Part shown: positions 42,556-51,363 of the stretch, in pieces
Layout: each line of letters starts with the position of its first letter
Position numbering within the stretch: position 1 is the first letter of the stretch
Assembly (NCBI RefSeq): GCF_008014775.2
Contig: NZ_CP144914.1
Span: 3,596,001-3,660,000 of the forward strand
Length of the DNA stretch: 64,000 bases
DNA from: Alkalicoccus halolimnae
GTDB lineage: Bacteria > Bacillota > Bacilli > Bacillales > Salisediminibacteriaceae
Direction of reading: 5' to 3'
Made by a program: the position numbers and the translations under genes
Notes under the pieces: model-generated
What the model was told of the DNA's origin: nothing
The model's input: the letters and a program-made list of their open reading frames with translations, nothing else
The model's database searches: none

Positions 42556-44160
42556 TTATTCTTCTGATTTTTTCTTTTCTTCCGGAAGCGGCGTTTCTTC
42601 CACCGGAGCTTCGCTGGCTGCTGCCGGCTCCGCTTCTTTTTCAACCGGCATCTGACTGATGTTCTCTTTCAGTTTGTTCAGCTTATCACCGGTAAAATCC
42701 TTCACGAGTCCGGCAATGTCGATGCCGGTTGCTTCTTTAACCGGCTCCTGCATGCCCATCAGGTTGCGGGCGACACTGCTTCCCATCGTGTTCATTCCTT
42801 CTCCTGAACCGCTGTCGATTACTTTGACAGAGTCAATGTTGGAAAGAGGACGGGCAAACTCTGCTGCCACTTTCGGAAGGGCTTCGATAAGCTTCTCGCG
42901 GATAACCGCTTCCCCGTGCTCGGCCATCGCATCTGCCAGCAGACGGCGTGCTTCCGCTTCCGCTTCACCTTTCTCTCTGATAACCTGTGCTTCTGCATTA
43001 CCTTCACGCACTCGAATTTCCGCTGCCGCGTTACCTTTTTCCCTGGTTACTTCGGCATCCGCTTTTCCTTCTTCTACGCGGATCTGAGCCTGGGCCTGTT
43101 TGGCGATTTTATCTGCCTTGGCTTTTGCTTCTGCGGAAATCTCATCCGACTTCGCTCTCGCCTCGGCCTGCTTAGTCGTTTCGTAATAATCGGCGTCAAG
43201 TTTCGTGCGACGTACTTTGTTTTCTTCTTCTTCAAGTTTTACAGAACGCTCGCGTTCCATAAACTGAGTGTTGAGCTCTTCATCTTTCACATTGCGGTCC
43301 AGAACAGCTTTTTCAAGGTCATAAGCCTGCTCGGATTTGGCCCGGGCACGTTCTGTATCTTCTTTAATGGAAGCATCACGGATGTCTTTTTCCTTACGCG
43401 CTTCCGCCATGGAAATTTCACTTTCGTATTCGCTCTTTTTCGCTTCTTCTTCCGTTTTTGCACGGCTGATACGTGTTTCCCTGCGGCTTTCCGCCTCCGC
43501 GACTTCTGCTTCTTTGCGCACTTTGGCGATCTGCGGACGGCCGAGATTTTCTAAGTAGCCATTCTCTTCATCGGCATCCCGAAGATCGGTAAGAGTAAGC
43601 GCCGTAATATGAAACCCCATCCGGTCCAGCTGGGACTGCGCGACTTCGGTGACCTGGGAAGCAAACCCTTCCCGGTCGGCATTAATTCCCTCTACCGTCA
43701 TTTTACTTAAAATTGCCCGGAGGTTACCGTTCAGTACTTCGGAGATTTCCCTTTCAATTTCATCCTGATCTTTTCCGAGGAACTGTTCGGCGTAATTGGC
43801 AATCCCTTTTAAGTGGTCGGCAACCTTTACCATAACGATCGCATCAGCTATGATCGGTACTCCGCCATCCGTATAGACTCTCGGTGTTGTCAGTTTCTGT
43901 TGAAAAGAAGTAAGGTTAACCGGCGTGGACGTCTGGAACCGCTTGAGCAGCACACCGCCGCCGCGTATGATTTTCATGGAACGTCCTTCCTCATCCGAGA
44001 AGATGTTCGTTTCTTTTTCCTCATCCCCGAGATTCGGTCCAGTAATGATTAATGCTTCGTTGGATCTCGCCGTGCGGTAGCGGATTTTCATGTACAGGAA
44101 GTACACGCCGACTGCTACGAGCAGCACAAAAAGGGCTATCCCCCCATAAATAATTGCCAT
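42556..44160 (-). CDS. floT: Flotillin
   Basis: 534 residues. N-terminal membrane hairpin (residues 2-24), the SPFH/PHB domain (about 40-200) and a long coiled coil rich in EA/KA repeats (about 205-430: KVRKEAEVAEAESRRETRISRAK and similar), then a Pro/Glu-rich tail. Organises ordered membrane microdomains and scaffolds signalling and wall-synthesis proteins. In B. subtilis floT (yuaG) follows the NfeD gene yuaF under sigma-W; here no NfeD gene is adjacent. A weak ECF-like pair (GTAAC, then CGTATA near 44250, spacing one or two bases too long) lies upstream. Confidence 0.95.
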   Translation of the reverse strand: MAIIYGGIALFVLLVAVGVYFLYMKIRYRTARSNEALIITGPNLGDEEKETNIFSDEEGRSMKIIRGGGVLLKRFQTSTPVNLTSFQQKLTTPRVYTDGGVPIIADAIVMVKVADHLKGIANYAEQFLGKDQDEIEREISEVLNGNLRAILSKMTVEGINADREGFASQVTEVAQSQLDRMGFHITALTLTDLRDADEENGYLENLGRPQIAKVRKEAEVAEAESRRETRISRAKTEEEAKKSEYESEISMAEARKEKDIRDASIKEDTERARAKSEQAYDLEKAVLDRNVKDEELNTQFMERERSVKLEEEENKVRRTKLDADYYETTKQAEARAKSDEISAEAKAKADKIAKQAQAQIRVEEGKADAEVTREKGNAAAEIRVREGNAEAQVIREKGEAEAEARRLLADAMAEHGEAVIREKLIEALPKVAAEFARPLSNIDSVKVIDSGSGEGMNTMGSSVARNLMGMQEPVKEATGIDIAGLVKDFTGDKLNKLKENISQMPVEKEAEPAAASEAPVEETPLPEEKKKSEE

Positions 44161-44381
44161 TGAAAAAAAACCTGCCTTTCCGTCGTTATGTATTATAGTC
44201 TTGCTCTGTCCGGCTTTTCCATCTTCAGGAAACCCACTGCCGGAACTATACGAGCCTCCTTCATGTACGGGTTACTTCCAGCGGGGTTCCTATTTAAAAG
44301 GAATTCTTTTTATTTTCTCCCTATTTTCATCAAAATTGAAGATAGAAACGTTCCATTTTTCGATTATTCCTGAGCAGGCAG

Positions 44382-44423
44382 AAAAAAGTGGGGACCGGCA
44401 CCGTTAATTCCGGTTCGGCCCCC
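44382..44423 (-). terminator. Intrinsic terminator of acoABC
   Basis: Imperfect GC-rich stem GGGGGCCGAACCG / CGGTGCCGGTCCCC around GAATTAA, followed by ACTTTTTTC on the minus strand. Confidence 0.7.
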
Positions 44424-44434
44424 TCCTTTCTGTT

Positions 44435-45538
44435 TTAACGTTCCCTTTCTGTTAAGAATGACTGCGGATGTTCGAGTATGTCAATCAGCTCGTCAAGAAA
44501 TGCGGCGGCAGGAGATCCGTCCACGGCCCGGTGATCGACGGTCAGACTGAGCGGAAGACGGAAGCGCTCTACCGGCTTCTCTTTATCCATAATTACCCAA
44601 GGCTCTATTTTTCCTATTCCGAGTATCGACGTTTCCGGAGGATTGATTATAGGTGTGAAAAACTGCACCCGATGAGCTCCGAGACTCGTAATAGTAAATG
44701 TACTGCCTGCTGACTCTTTTTCGGAAAGTCCGCTTTTTCTTGCTTTTTCGGCAAGTTCCCTCAATCGTTCGTGCAGCTCTTTCGGCGAACGTCCGGACGC
44801 CTCTGGAATCACTCCTGTATGCAGCCCTGTTTCAGTTTCGATCGCAAAACCGAGATGAATGCCCTGTTTAATAATTATTTTTTCGTTTTCAACCCGGGCA
44901 CGGAGCAGCGGATGGTTCGGCAGTACCCTTGTGCAGGCTGCTGCAATAAGCGCCGTCCATCCCGGGTTTCCTTCGATTCCGCTCTTCCGGGTTTTAAGTT
45001 CGGTTACGTCAGCCCAGGCTGTGATCGTAAACTGGGCACTTCCCCGCAGACTCTCCACCAGCCTTTGCGCTATAACGCCGCGCGTCCCGGTAAGCGGTAT
45101 CTTTTCTTCCTTTAAAGTGCGGATATCTTCCTCGGTAATGCGTCCGCCTCGGCCGGTACCCTTGACCGATGCGAGCGTCACACCGAGTTCTTTTGCAAGA
45201 CGCTTCAGCCGCGGCGTAACAGGAGGCGTTTCCCCCTCTTCCGGCATTCTTTGCTTCACCGGTTCCACATTCTCCGGCTTCGCTTCCTGTGCGGAGGCCG
45301 TGCCGTCTGGATCGATCACAGCAAGGACGTCTCCGACTTTAGCGGACTCTCCCCGTTTCACAGCAATTTCCCGGATCACGCCATCCGCTTCCGCTTCGAT
45401 TTCCGCGGTCGCTTTTTCTGTCTGCACCTCTGCGAGCGGATCTCCTTTCTGAACCTTATCTCCTTCTGATACGAACCAGAGGACGACGAGGCTTTCTTCG
45501 ATTCCCTCTTTTAATTCCGGTAAGGTCACGTTGATCAT
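44435..45538 (-). CDS. acoC: Acetoin dehydrogenase E2 (dihydrolipoamide acetyltransferase)
   Basis: 367 residues. Domains: N-terminal lipoyl domain with the lipoylated lysine in VQTEKATAEIEAE (about 42), a peripheral-subunit-binding domain (TPRLKRLAKELGV...GTGRGGRITEEDI, about 105-140) and the acyltransferase core ending in LTVDHRAVDGSPAAAFLDEL with the catalytic histidine. Transfers the acetyl group of acetoin cleavage to CoA. ATG 45538 follows ACAGGGGGGCCCGC. One lipoyl domain, short linker, as in AcoC. Third gene of the operon. Confidence 0.9.
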   Translation of the reverse strand: MINVTLPELKEGIEESLVVLWFVSEGDKVQKGDPLAEVQTEKATAEIEAEADGVIREIAVKRGESAKVGDVLAVIDPDGTASAQEAKPENVEPVKQRMPEEGETPPVTPRLKRLAKELGVTLASVKGTGRGGRITEEDIRTLKEEKIPLTGTRGVIAQRLVESLRGSAQFTITAWADVTELKTRKSGIEGNPGWTALIAAACTRVLPNHPLLRARVENEKIIIKQGIHLGFAIETETGLHTGVIPEASGRSPKELHERLRELAEKARKSGLSEKESAGSTFTITSLGAHRVQFFTPIINPPETSILGIGKIEPWVIMDKEKPVERFRLPLSLTVDHRAVDGSPAAAFLDELIDILEHPQSFLTERER

Positions 45539-45559
45539 GCGGGCCCCCCTGTCCTGTTT

Positions 45560-46582
45560 TTAATTTTCATCCAGCAGCTTTTTAACTTCCTCATAAATCT
45601 GTTCTGCCCCCGGAATGACAAAATCCTCCAGCGGCGAACTGTACGGAATCGGCACGTCCGGCAAAGCTAGACGGCGGACAGGAGCTTCCAGGTCATAGAG
45701 CGCTTCTTCCGCAGCAATAGCGGCAATTTCCGCTGTCATCCCGTAGGAAAGATAGTCTTCGTCTACGACGAGCAGCCGGTGCGTTTTTTTCAGGGAAGCG
45801 AGAATCGTTTTTTTATCAATCGGTGCCAGGGAGCGGAGATCAATTACTTCCGCTTCTATGCCTTCTTCGGCGAGTTTCTCTGCGGCTTTGACGGCGTAGT
45901 GGGTCATCATCTGGATACCGACAATCGTAACGTCCTTACCTTCCCGGACGACTTTCGCTTCATTCAGCGGGACGGTATATGCTTCCTCCGGCACGCTGCC
46001 GACCGATTCGTCAAGCTGGTCCATCCAGCCGAGGCCCTGCAGCGATTTATGGAACATAAATACGACCGGATTATCATCGCGTATCGCTGACGTCATCATC
46101 CCTTTTAAATCATATGGAGTGGAAGGCGCAACAACCTTCATCCCCGGCATGTGGGCAAACGTGGCATAAAGGGTCTGCGAATGCTGCGCGGCATCGTTAT
46201 ATCCGCCTCCGACAGCCGTCATCAGCACCATCGGCAGCCGGACATTTCCACCAGACATATAGGGAATCTTCGCCATATGATTATAGATCTGATCCATACA
46301 GACACCAAAGAAATCAACGAACATTAATTCCGCAATAGGACGCATTCCTTCGGCGGCAGCTCCAATCGCAGCACCGATGAATGCCGTTTCTGAAATGGGC
46401 GTATCCAGTACCCGATCCGGGCCGTACGTCTCCATTAACCCCTGCGTGGAGCCGAAAATGCCTCCATATACTCCGATATCTTCCCCGAGAACAAAGACGT
46501 TCGGATCCCGCTTCATTTCCTGGGAAATAGCTTCTGCCATTGCCTTATTTCCGGAAAGCATGCGTTTTTTAGCTGTTTCCAT
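45560..46582 (-). CDS. acoB: Acetoin dehydrogenase E1 beta subunit
   Basis: 340 residues, the transketolase-like beta subunit: DPNVFVLGEDIGVYGGIFGSTQGLMETYGPDRVLDTPISE, GIGAAAEGMRPIAELMFVDF and the C-terminal RSLAPIDKKTILASL. Forms the TPP-dependent E1 heterotetramer with AcoA that cleaves acetoin to acetaldehyde plus an acetyl unit. ATG 46582 is used since GAGGTGGAGTGAAG precedes it; GTG 46588 overlaps the acoA stop but is too close to the site. Acetaldehyde formed here could be consumed by the aldehyde dehydrogenase at 0.3-1.8 kb. Confidence 0.93.
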   Translation of the reverse strand: METAKKRMLSGNKAMAEAISQEMKRDPNVFVLGEDIGVYGGIFGSTQGLMETYGPDRVLDTPISETAFIGAAIGAAAEGMRPIAELMFVDFFGVCMDQIYNHMAKIPYMSGGNVRLPMVLMTAVGGGYNDAAQHSQTLYATFAHMPGMKVVAPSTPYDLKGMMTSAIRDDNPVVFMFHKSLQGLGWMDQLDESVGSVPEEAYTVPLNEAKVVREGKDVTIVGIQMMTHYAVKAAEKLAEEGIEAEVIDLRSLAPIDKKTILASLKKTHRLLVVDEDYLSYGMTAEIAAIAAEEALYDLEAPVRRLALPDVPIPYSSPLEDFVIPGAEQIYEEVKKLLDEN

Positions 46583-46584
46583 CT

Positions 46585-47616
46585 TCACTCCACCTCTTTC
46601 GTCATTTCAGATGTAAACACATCCTGAAGCGCGGCTTCGGGTTTCGGAAAGTCGCTGTCGCGTGCGAACTGATAGGCTTCATCAACGGCTTTTTTCGCCA
46701 GCTGTTCCATTTCTTCCAGTTCCGTATCCGCTATCCCATCAGCCTGAAGCTGTTTTTTCAGTTTCAAAATCGGATCCTGTTTACGGAGTCCGGGAACTTC
46801 TTCTTTATCCCGGTAAAGCTCCGGATCACCCTGGAAGTGCCCTAAATAGCGGTGAGTTTCAATTTCAATGATCGTCGGCCCCTGACCGTCACGGGCTCTG
46901 GAAACAGCTTCTTCAGATGCTTTATACATGGCGATCGGATCGTTGTCCTTCACATAGGCACCTGCAATCCCATAGGCGCCTGCCCGCATATCGTTTGAAG
47001 CAACGGACGTCGAGGAAGTTTTCGGCACTGAAATTCCGTAGGCGTTATCTTCCACAACTACAATAAGCGGAAGGTTCCAGAGCGCAGCCAGGTTCAGGGA
47101 TTCATGGAAGGCACCTGCGTTTGCCGCTCCTTCACCGATAAATGAAACCGCTATCCAGTCCGTTCCTTTCATCTTGGCCGCCATTGCTGCTCCAACGGCA
47201 TGTGGAAGACCAGCCGCTACAATCCCTCCACAGGAAAACTTCACCGCAGGATCAAACAAATGCATGTGTCCTCCCTTACCTTTACCGAGTCCCGTTTCCC
47301 TGCCGAAAATCTCCGCTGTCATCCGCTTTAAATCCACCCCTTTGGCGATGGCATGATGATGCGGCCGGTGCGGTGCCGTCACCGTATCGTCCTTTGTAAG
47401 GTGGGCACAGATACCGACCGCGGCGGGTTCCTGTCCGGCAGCTAAATGCATCTCCCCGGGAACCGTCCCCGCTCCGATGTTAAATACCGGTGCTTTTCCT
47501 TCCGAATACACTTCCACCATCTGATCCTCGTAGTAGCGGATCTTTACCATTTCTTCGTACATCCACTTCATCTTCTCCACCGGAACAGCCGCCTGTTTTC
47601 CTTCCGAAATCGACAC
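46585..47616 (-). CDS. acoA: Acetoin dehydrogenase E1 alpha subunit
   Basis: 343 residues, GTG start at 47616 after TGGAGGGATTTACC. The TPP motif runs FIGEGAANAGAFHESLNLAALWNLPLIVVVEDNAYG. The stretch GAGTVPGEMHLAAGQEPAAVG and APHRPHHHAIAKGVD identifies the acetoin rather than the pyruvate enzyme family. First gene of acoABC; the E3 gene acoL and activator acoR of B. subtilis are absent here, so E3 must be supplied from elsewhere. Confidence 0.93.
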   Translation of the reverse strand: MSISEGKQAAVPVEKMKWMYEEMVKIRYYEDQMVEVYSEGKAPVFNIGAGTVPGEMHLAAGQEPAAVGICAHLTKDDTVTAPHRPHHHAIAKGVDLKRMTAEIFGRETGLGKGKGGHMHLFDPAVKFSCGGIVAAGLPHAVGAAMAAKMKGTDWIAVSFIGEGAANAGAFHESLNLAALWNLPLIVVVEDNAYGISVPKTSSTSVASNDMRAGAYGIAGAYVKDNDPIAMYKASEEAVSRARDGQGPTIIEIETHRYLGHFQGDPELYRDKEEVPGLRKQDPILKLKKQLQADGIADTELEEMEQLAKKAVDEAYQFARDSDFPKPEAALQDVFTSEMTKEVE

Positions 47617-47639
47617 GGTAAATCCCTCCAGTCCATTTT

Positions 47640-47725
47640 AGTAAGCGCTTACAAAATGAATGACAGGAGCTCCTGACAGATTTGCTACACTTTTTATATT
47701 ACGCCTGATTTCAATTAATTGTCAA
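47640..47725 (-). promoter_or_regulatory. sigma-A promoter and cre box of acoABC
   Basis: Minus strand TTGACA (47720-47725), 18 bp, TAATAT (47696-47701). Downstream, AGTAAGCGCTTACA (47640-47653) is a near-palindromic cre box for CcpA roadblock repression. Between them CAGGAGCTCCTG (about 47664-47675) is a perfect 12 bp palindrome, a second possible operator. No sigma-54 box was found, unlike the B. subtilis aco operon. Confidence 0.75.
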
Positions 47726-47854
47726 TATACTGAAACTTTTTTGTTGTTCATACCATTTAACAAGCTGATTTTTAGAAAAAAGTACAGATAGAATGAACTT
47801 CATAATAGAAATTAGTCCTGTAAAAACTGGATAAGACAAATAATCTCCGCTAAA

Positions 47855-47962
47855 GACGGACGCTTTCCCGAGGGCTTGTCTTCAGCTAAATTTTGCGAAG
47901 AAAAAACCTTCGCAAAATTGGATCTTCAGACGGCGCTTAATCCTCCGGGAGTCGCCGTCTTC
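47855..47962 (+). repeat. Dispersed intergenic element, copy R8 (type 2)
   Basis: Outer GACGGACGCTTTCCCG pairs in part with CGGGAGTCGCCGTC; inner perfect 12 bp hairpin AATTTTGCGAAG / CTTCGCAAAATT flanked by TCTTCAGCT and GGATCTTCAGAC. Confidence 0.8.
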
Positions 47963-48162
47963 TACTGCGGTCATTTTTAAATACGAACTTTATAGTATAA
48001 TTTGTTATCTATATTTCGTGTATTTCCTGAAAAAAACACGTATATAATCAATTCAATATAGTTCGTGAAAAAAGAATGATGATTGAAACAGCAGGAGGCT
48101 CTGCCCCAGCGCAAGTTTTCCTAAATGGCAGATCCGTCAGAAAGACAGATCTTATTTTCTTT

Positions 48163-48272
48163 GGCTCCCTTGAAAATAAAGTTGATAAGCGATGAACTGG
48201 CGCTTTCGTTTCTATGGGGACGCTTTCCGGGCGGGCCGGTCTCAGCTGATCCCGTCCTCCCTGCGGTCGTAA
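48163..48272 (+). repeat. Dispersed intergenic element, copy R9 (type 1, truncated)
   Basis: Left end GGCTCCCTTGAAAATAAAGT, then CGCTTTCGTTTCTATG, GGGACGCTTTCCGGGCGGGC and CTCAGCTGATCCCGTCC; stops in the hairpin loop. Confidence 0.8.
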
Positions 48273-48393
48273 GGAAAAGAGAAATCGACTGTTTTTACAG
48301 AAGAACCAAACCCGTTCTGAGAGGGAAATTCACCTGCTCCCTGGACTTTATTCTTATGGTTATCCTCCTCTTTATGAATACCGTCACGACATG

Positions 48394-48428
48394 AAAAAGA
48401 GGCATCGTCCGCAGACGATGCCTCTTTA
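48394..48428 (-). terminator. Intrinsic terminator of mqo
   Basis: Perfect stem AAAGAGGCATCGTC / GACGATGCCTCTTT with a CGCA loop; T tract on the minus strand. Confidence 0.9.
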
Positions 48429-48436
48429 AATCAGGA

Positions 48437-49942
48437 TTATGCCTGATGGGCCTGATATTTCTTTTCGAGACCGAGTGCCCTGCCGGTGGACGCTTCGATG
48501 TCATGGAGCAGATCCGGATTGTCGGCAAGGGACAGACCGTAGGAAGGAACCATTTCTTTAATTTTCGGCTCCCACTCTTTTACCTGCTCCGGGAAGCAGC
48601 GGTTGAGAATATCGAGCATGACGTGGACAGCGGTGGAAGCGCCCGGGGAAGCTCCAAGCAGCGCCGCAATCGAGCCGTCTTCCGCATTTACTACCTCTGT
48701 TCCGAACTGAAGGGTCCCTTTGCCGCCTTCTTCCGTATCTTTAATCACCTGCACGCGCTGACCGGAGACGACAAGCTCCCAATCCTCACTTTTCGCATTC
48801 GGAACAAATTCCCGTAACGCATCCATACGCTTTTCTTTGGAAAGAAGCACCTGGCCGATAAGGTATTTTGTAAGCGCCATTTCCTTGGCACCTGCAGCGA
48901 GCATCGTCATAACGTTATTTGGCTTCACGGACGTTATCAGATCCATCATAGAACCCGTTTTTAAAAATTTAGGAGAAAACCCGGCGAATGGGCCGAACAG
49001 CAGCGACCGTTCGTTATCAATATACCTTGTATCGAGATGCGGCACCGACATCGGCGGTGCGCCCACCGGTGCTTTACCGTAGACTTTCGCATCATGCTGC
49101 TGGATAACATCCGGATTTCTGCAAACCATAAACTGGCCGCTTACCGGGAATCCGCCAATCCCCTTCCCTTCAGGAATACCGGATTTCTGCAGTAAATGCA
49201 GACTTTTTCCTCCGCCGCCGATAAAGACGAAGTCGGCTTTATGATTTTCTGTTTCTCCACTCTCGTCGTTTTTCACTTTCACTTCCCACGAACCGCTTTC
49301 TTTACGATTCAGATCCTCCACGCTGTGCCTGTATTTCACATTAACATTTTTGTTCTTTAAATAATCAAACAGCTTGTGCGTTAAAGAACCGAAGTTAACA
49401 TCCGTGCCGGCATCGATTTTTGTGCAGGCAATCGGCTCATCGGACGTACGCTCCTCCATCATGAGCGGAATCCACTTTCTGATCGTGGCAGGATCATCCG
49501 AATATTCAATCGCCTGAAAAAGAGGATTTGCAGCCATCGCTTCGTATCGGTTCTTCAAAAACGTAACGTTGTCTGCCCCATGAACAAAGCTGATGTGCGG
49601 CAGCGGCATAATAAAGTCCTGAGGACGGCTGATCCGCTGGTGGTTCACGAGGTAGGACCAGAACTGCTTCGACACGTGAAACTGTTCATTAATTTTTTCC
49701 GCTTTACTGATATCTATCGACCCATCCGGTTTTTCATTCGTATAATTCAGCTCGCACAGAGCGGCGTGCCCTGTTCCTGCATTGTTCCATACGTTGGAAC
49801 TTTCTTCTCCTTCTTCTGCAAGCTTTTCAAACACGGTAATGTTCCAGTCCGGTGCTAATTCTTTCAGTATGGATCCGAGAGTCGCACTCATAACTCCCGC
49901 ACCAATTAAAATAACATCTTTTTTCATTTCTCCGTTGCTCAT
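48437..49942 (-). CDS. mqo: Malate:quinone oxidoreductase
   Basis: 501 residues. FAD-dependent membrane-peripheral enzyme oxidising malate to oxaloacetate and reducing menaquinone. FAD motif [19 protein letters not shown] near the N-terminus, then [21 protein letters not shown] and the C-terminal [17 protein letters not shown] typical of Mqo. ATG 49942 is favoured because AAGGATGGTCATA precedes it; the longer upstream frame is unlike the family. Alternative TCA step to NAD-malate dehydrogenase, common in aerobic bacteria. Single gene. Confidence 0.96.
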   Translation of the reverse strand: MSNGEMKKDVILIGAGVMSATLGSILKELAPDWNITVFEKLAEEGEESSNVWNNAGTGHAALCELNYTNEKPDGSIDISKAEKINEQFHVSKQFWSYLVNHQRISRPQDFIMPLPHISFVHGADNVTFLKNRYEAMAANPLFQAIEYSDDPATIRKWIPLMMEERTSDEPIACTKIDAGTDVNFGSLTHKLFDYLKNKNVNVKYRHSVEDLNRKESGSWEVKVKNDESGETENHKADFVFIGGGGKSLHLLQKSGIPEGKGIGGFPVSGQFMVCRNPDVIQQHDAKVYGKAPVGAPPMSVPHLDTRYIDNERSLLFGPFAGFSPKFLKTGSMMDLITSVKPNNVMTMLAAGAKEMALTKYLIGQVLLSKEKRMDALREFVPNAKSEDWELVVSGQRVQVIKDTEEGGKGTLQFGTEVVNAEDGSIAALLGASPGASTAVHVMLDILNRCFPEQVKEWEPKIKEMVPSYGLSLADNPDLLHDIEASTGRALGLEKKYQAHQA

Positions 49943-50343
49943 TATGACCATCCTTATCCGCTCAAATTTGCAGAAAAGAAGCAGACGCGGTGAGGGAGCA
50001 TACATCTCTTTTCTGCCTTTGCTGTACATATATAAAAGCTCTTTACTTATTCCATATGAAAACCTTTTCTACTACTTAATAAGTATAGACTATTTACAGC
50101 TGGCAAAAAAGGGGAACGTCCGGCAAAAAAGTTAGGAAAACGAATAAAATGATCCCGGTCCAAAATTCAGCTTAGCAGGTCCGGGACCAGAGCCTTTATG
50201 GAAAACTCTATCCTTTTTAAGAGGCTTAGGCCGGAAGCGTCTTCTCCCCAACAAATTTCCTTTTTTTCTACCTGTATTAAATTGCTAAAAGTGTTAAGAT
50301 TGTAAGGAGGTAGTTGAAATAAACCTATAAAGGAGTGGATAAC
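49943..50343. other. Intergenic region mqo-fda without recognised gene
   Basis: Divergent promoters must lie here but no convincing -35/-10 pair stands out. A GGTCCGGGACC-like palindrome near 50178-50188 and a small hairpin GGTCCAAAATTC..., both weak. No repeat copy. Confidence 0.35.
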
Positions 50344-51234
50344 ATGAACAAAAAGCACTTGGACATTGTTAAAAACAGAGATGGATTTATTGCAGCACTC
50401 GACCAAAGCGGAGGAAGCACTCCGAAAGCGCTCGCAGCATACGGTGTTACAGAGGATGACTATTCCGGCGAAAAAGAAATGTTCGATAAGGTTCATCAAA
50501 TGAGAACGAGAATTATTACGTCTCCTGCATTCAACTCTGAGCAGATTATCGGTGCCATTCTTTTCGAACAGACGATGGACCGTGAAATTGAAGGCAAATA
50601 TACCGGCGACTATCTTGCCGATAAAGGGATTGCGCCATTTTTGAAAGTTGATAAAGGCCTTGCTGACAAGGAAAACGGTGTACAGCTGATGAAGCCGAAT
50701 CCTGAGCTGGATGATACGCTGCGCCGGGCCAATGAGCGACACATTTTCGGTACTAAAATGCGTTCTGTCATCCACGAACCGAATAAGGAAGGCATTAAAG
50801 CTGTTGTTGAGCAGCAGTTCGACGTAGCGAAGCAGATTCTTGCTGCCGACCTTATGCCGATTATCGAACCGGAAGTGGATATTCACAGTGCAGATAAAGA
50901 AAAATCCGAAGAGATTTTAAAGCAGGAAATTCTCAACCAGCTGAACAACCTTTCCGATGACCAGGAGGTCATGCTGAAGCTGAGTATCCCTACGAATGCC
51001 AACCATTATAAAGAATTGATCGACCATCCAAAAGTTGTCCGCGTTGTTGCTCTATCCGGAGGATATCCTCTGCACGAAGCAAACGAAAAATTACAGCAGA
51101 ACACTGGACTTACGGCAAGCTTCTCCCGTGCTCTCGTCGGCGACTTGAACGTGAAACAGTCCGATGAAGAATTCAACAAGAAATTGCAGGAAGCCGTAGA
51201 CATGATTTATGATGCCTCGGTTAATAAGAAGTAA
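50344..51234 (+). CDS. fda: Class I fructose-bisphosphate aldolase
   Basis: 296 residues. Cleaves fructose 1,6-bisphosphate by a Schiff-base mechanism. Class I microbial motifs are visible: [16 protein letters not shown] near residue 20, [38 protein letters not shown] and the lysine-bearing [14 protein letters not shown] (Schiff base region), ending [23 protein letters not shown] 50344 is taken because AAAGGAGTGGATAAC precedes it. Often used in gluconeogenesis alongside a class II enzyme. Single gene with terminator. Confidence 0.96.
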   Translation: MNKKHLDIVKNRDGFIAALDQSGGSTPKALAAYGVTEDDYSGEKEMFDKVHQMRTRIITSPAFNSEQIIGAILFEQTMDREIEGKYTGDYLADKGIAPFLKVDKGLADKENGVQLMKPNPELDDTLRRANERHIFGTKMRSVIHEPNKEGIKAVVEQQFDVAKQILAADLMPIIEPEVDIHSADKEKSEEILKQEILNQLNNLSDDQEVMLKLSIPTNANHYKELIDHPKVVRVVALSGGYPLHEANEKLQQNTGLTASFSRALVGDLNVKQSDEEFNKKLQEAVDMIYDASVNKK

Positions 51235-51245
51235 GTATACATGTA

Positions 51246-51293
51246 AAAAGCGTCTGTTCCTGCTGTATCCCAGCAGAAGCAGACGCTTTTTTT
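51246..51293 (+). terminator. Intrinsic terminator of fda
   Basis: Stem AAAAGCGTCTG / CAGACGCTTTT with an inner CTGCTG/CAGCAG, then TTTT. Confidence 0.9.
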
Positions 51294-51363
51294 GTGCGGG
51301 TTCCATGCCGTTATTCTGGAAAAACCCGCTTTCATGCTGAAGGCGGAAAACTGCTGCTCCTTT

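Noticed and set aside
48125..48394. 89-codon open frame on the plus strand
   Set aside because: Runs through repeat copy R9 and has no ribosome site; composition reflects the repeat.
49671..49686. Third possible parS (CACGTGAAAC core) inside mqo
   Set aside because: Only the right half matches; four mismatches to the 16 bp consensus outside the variable base.
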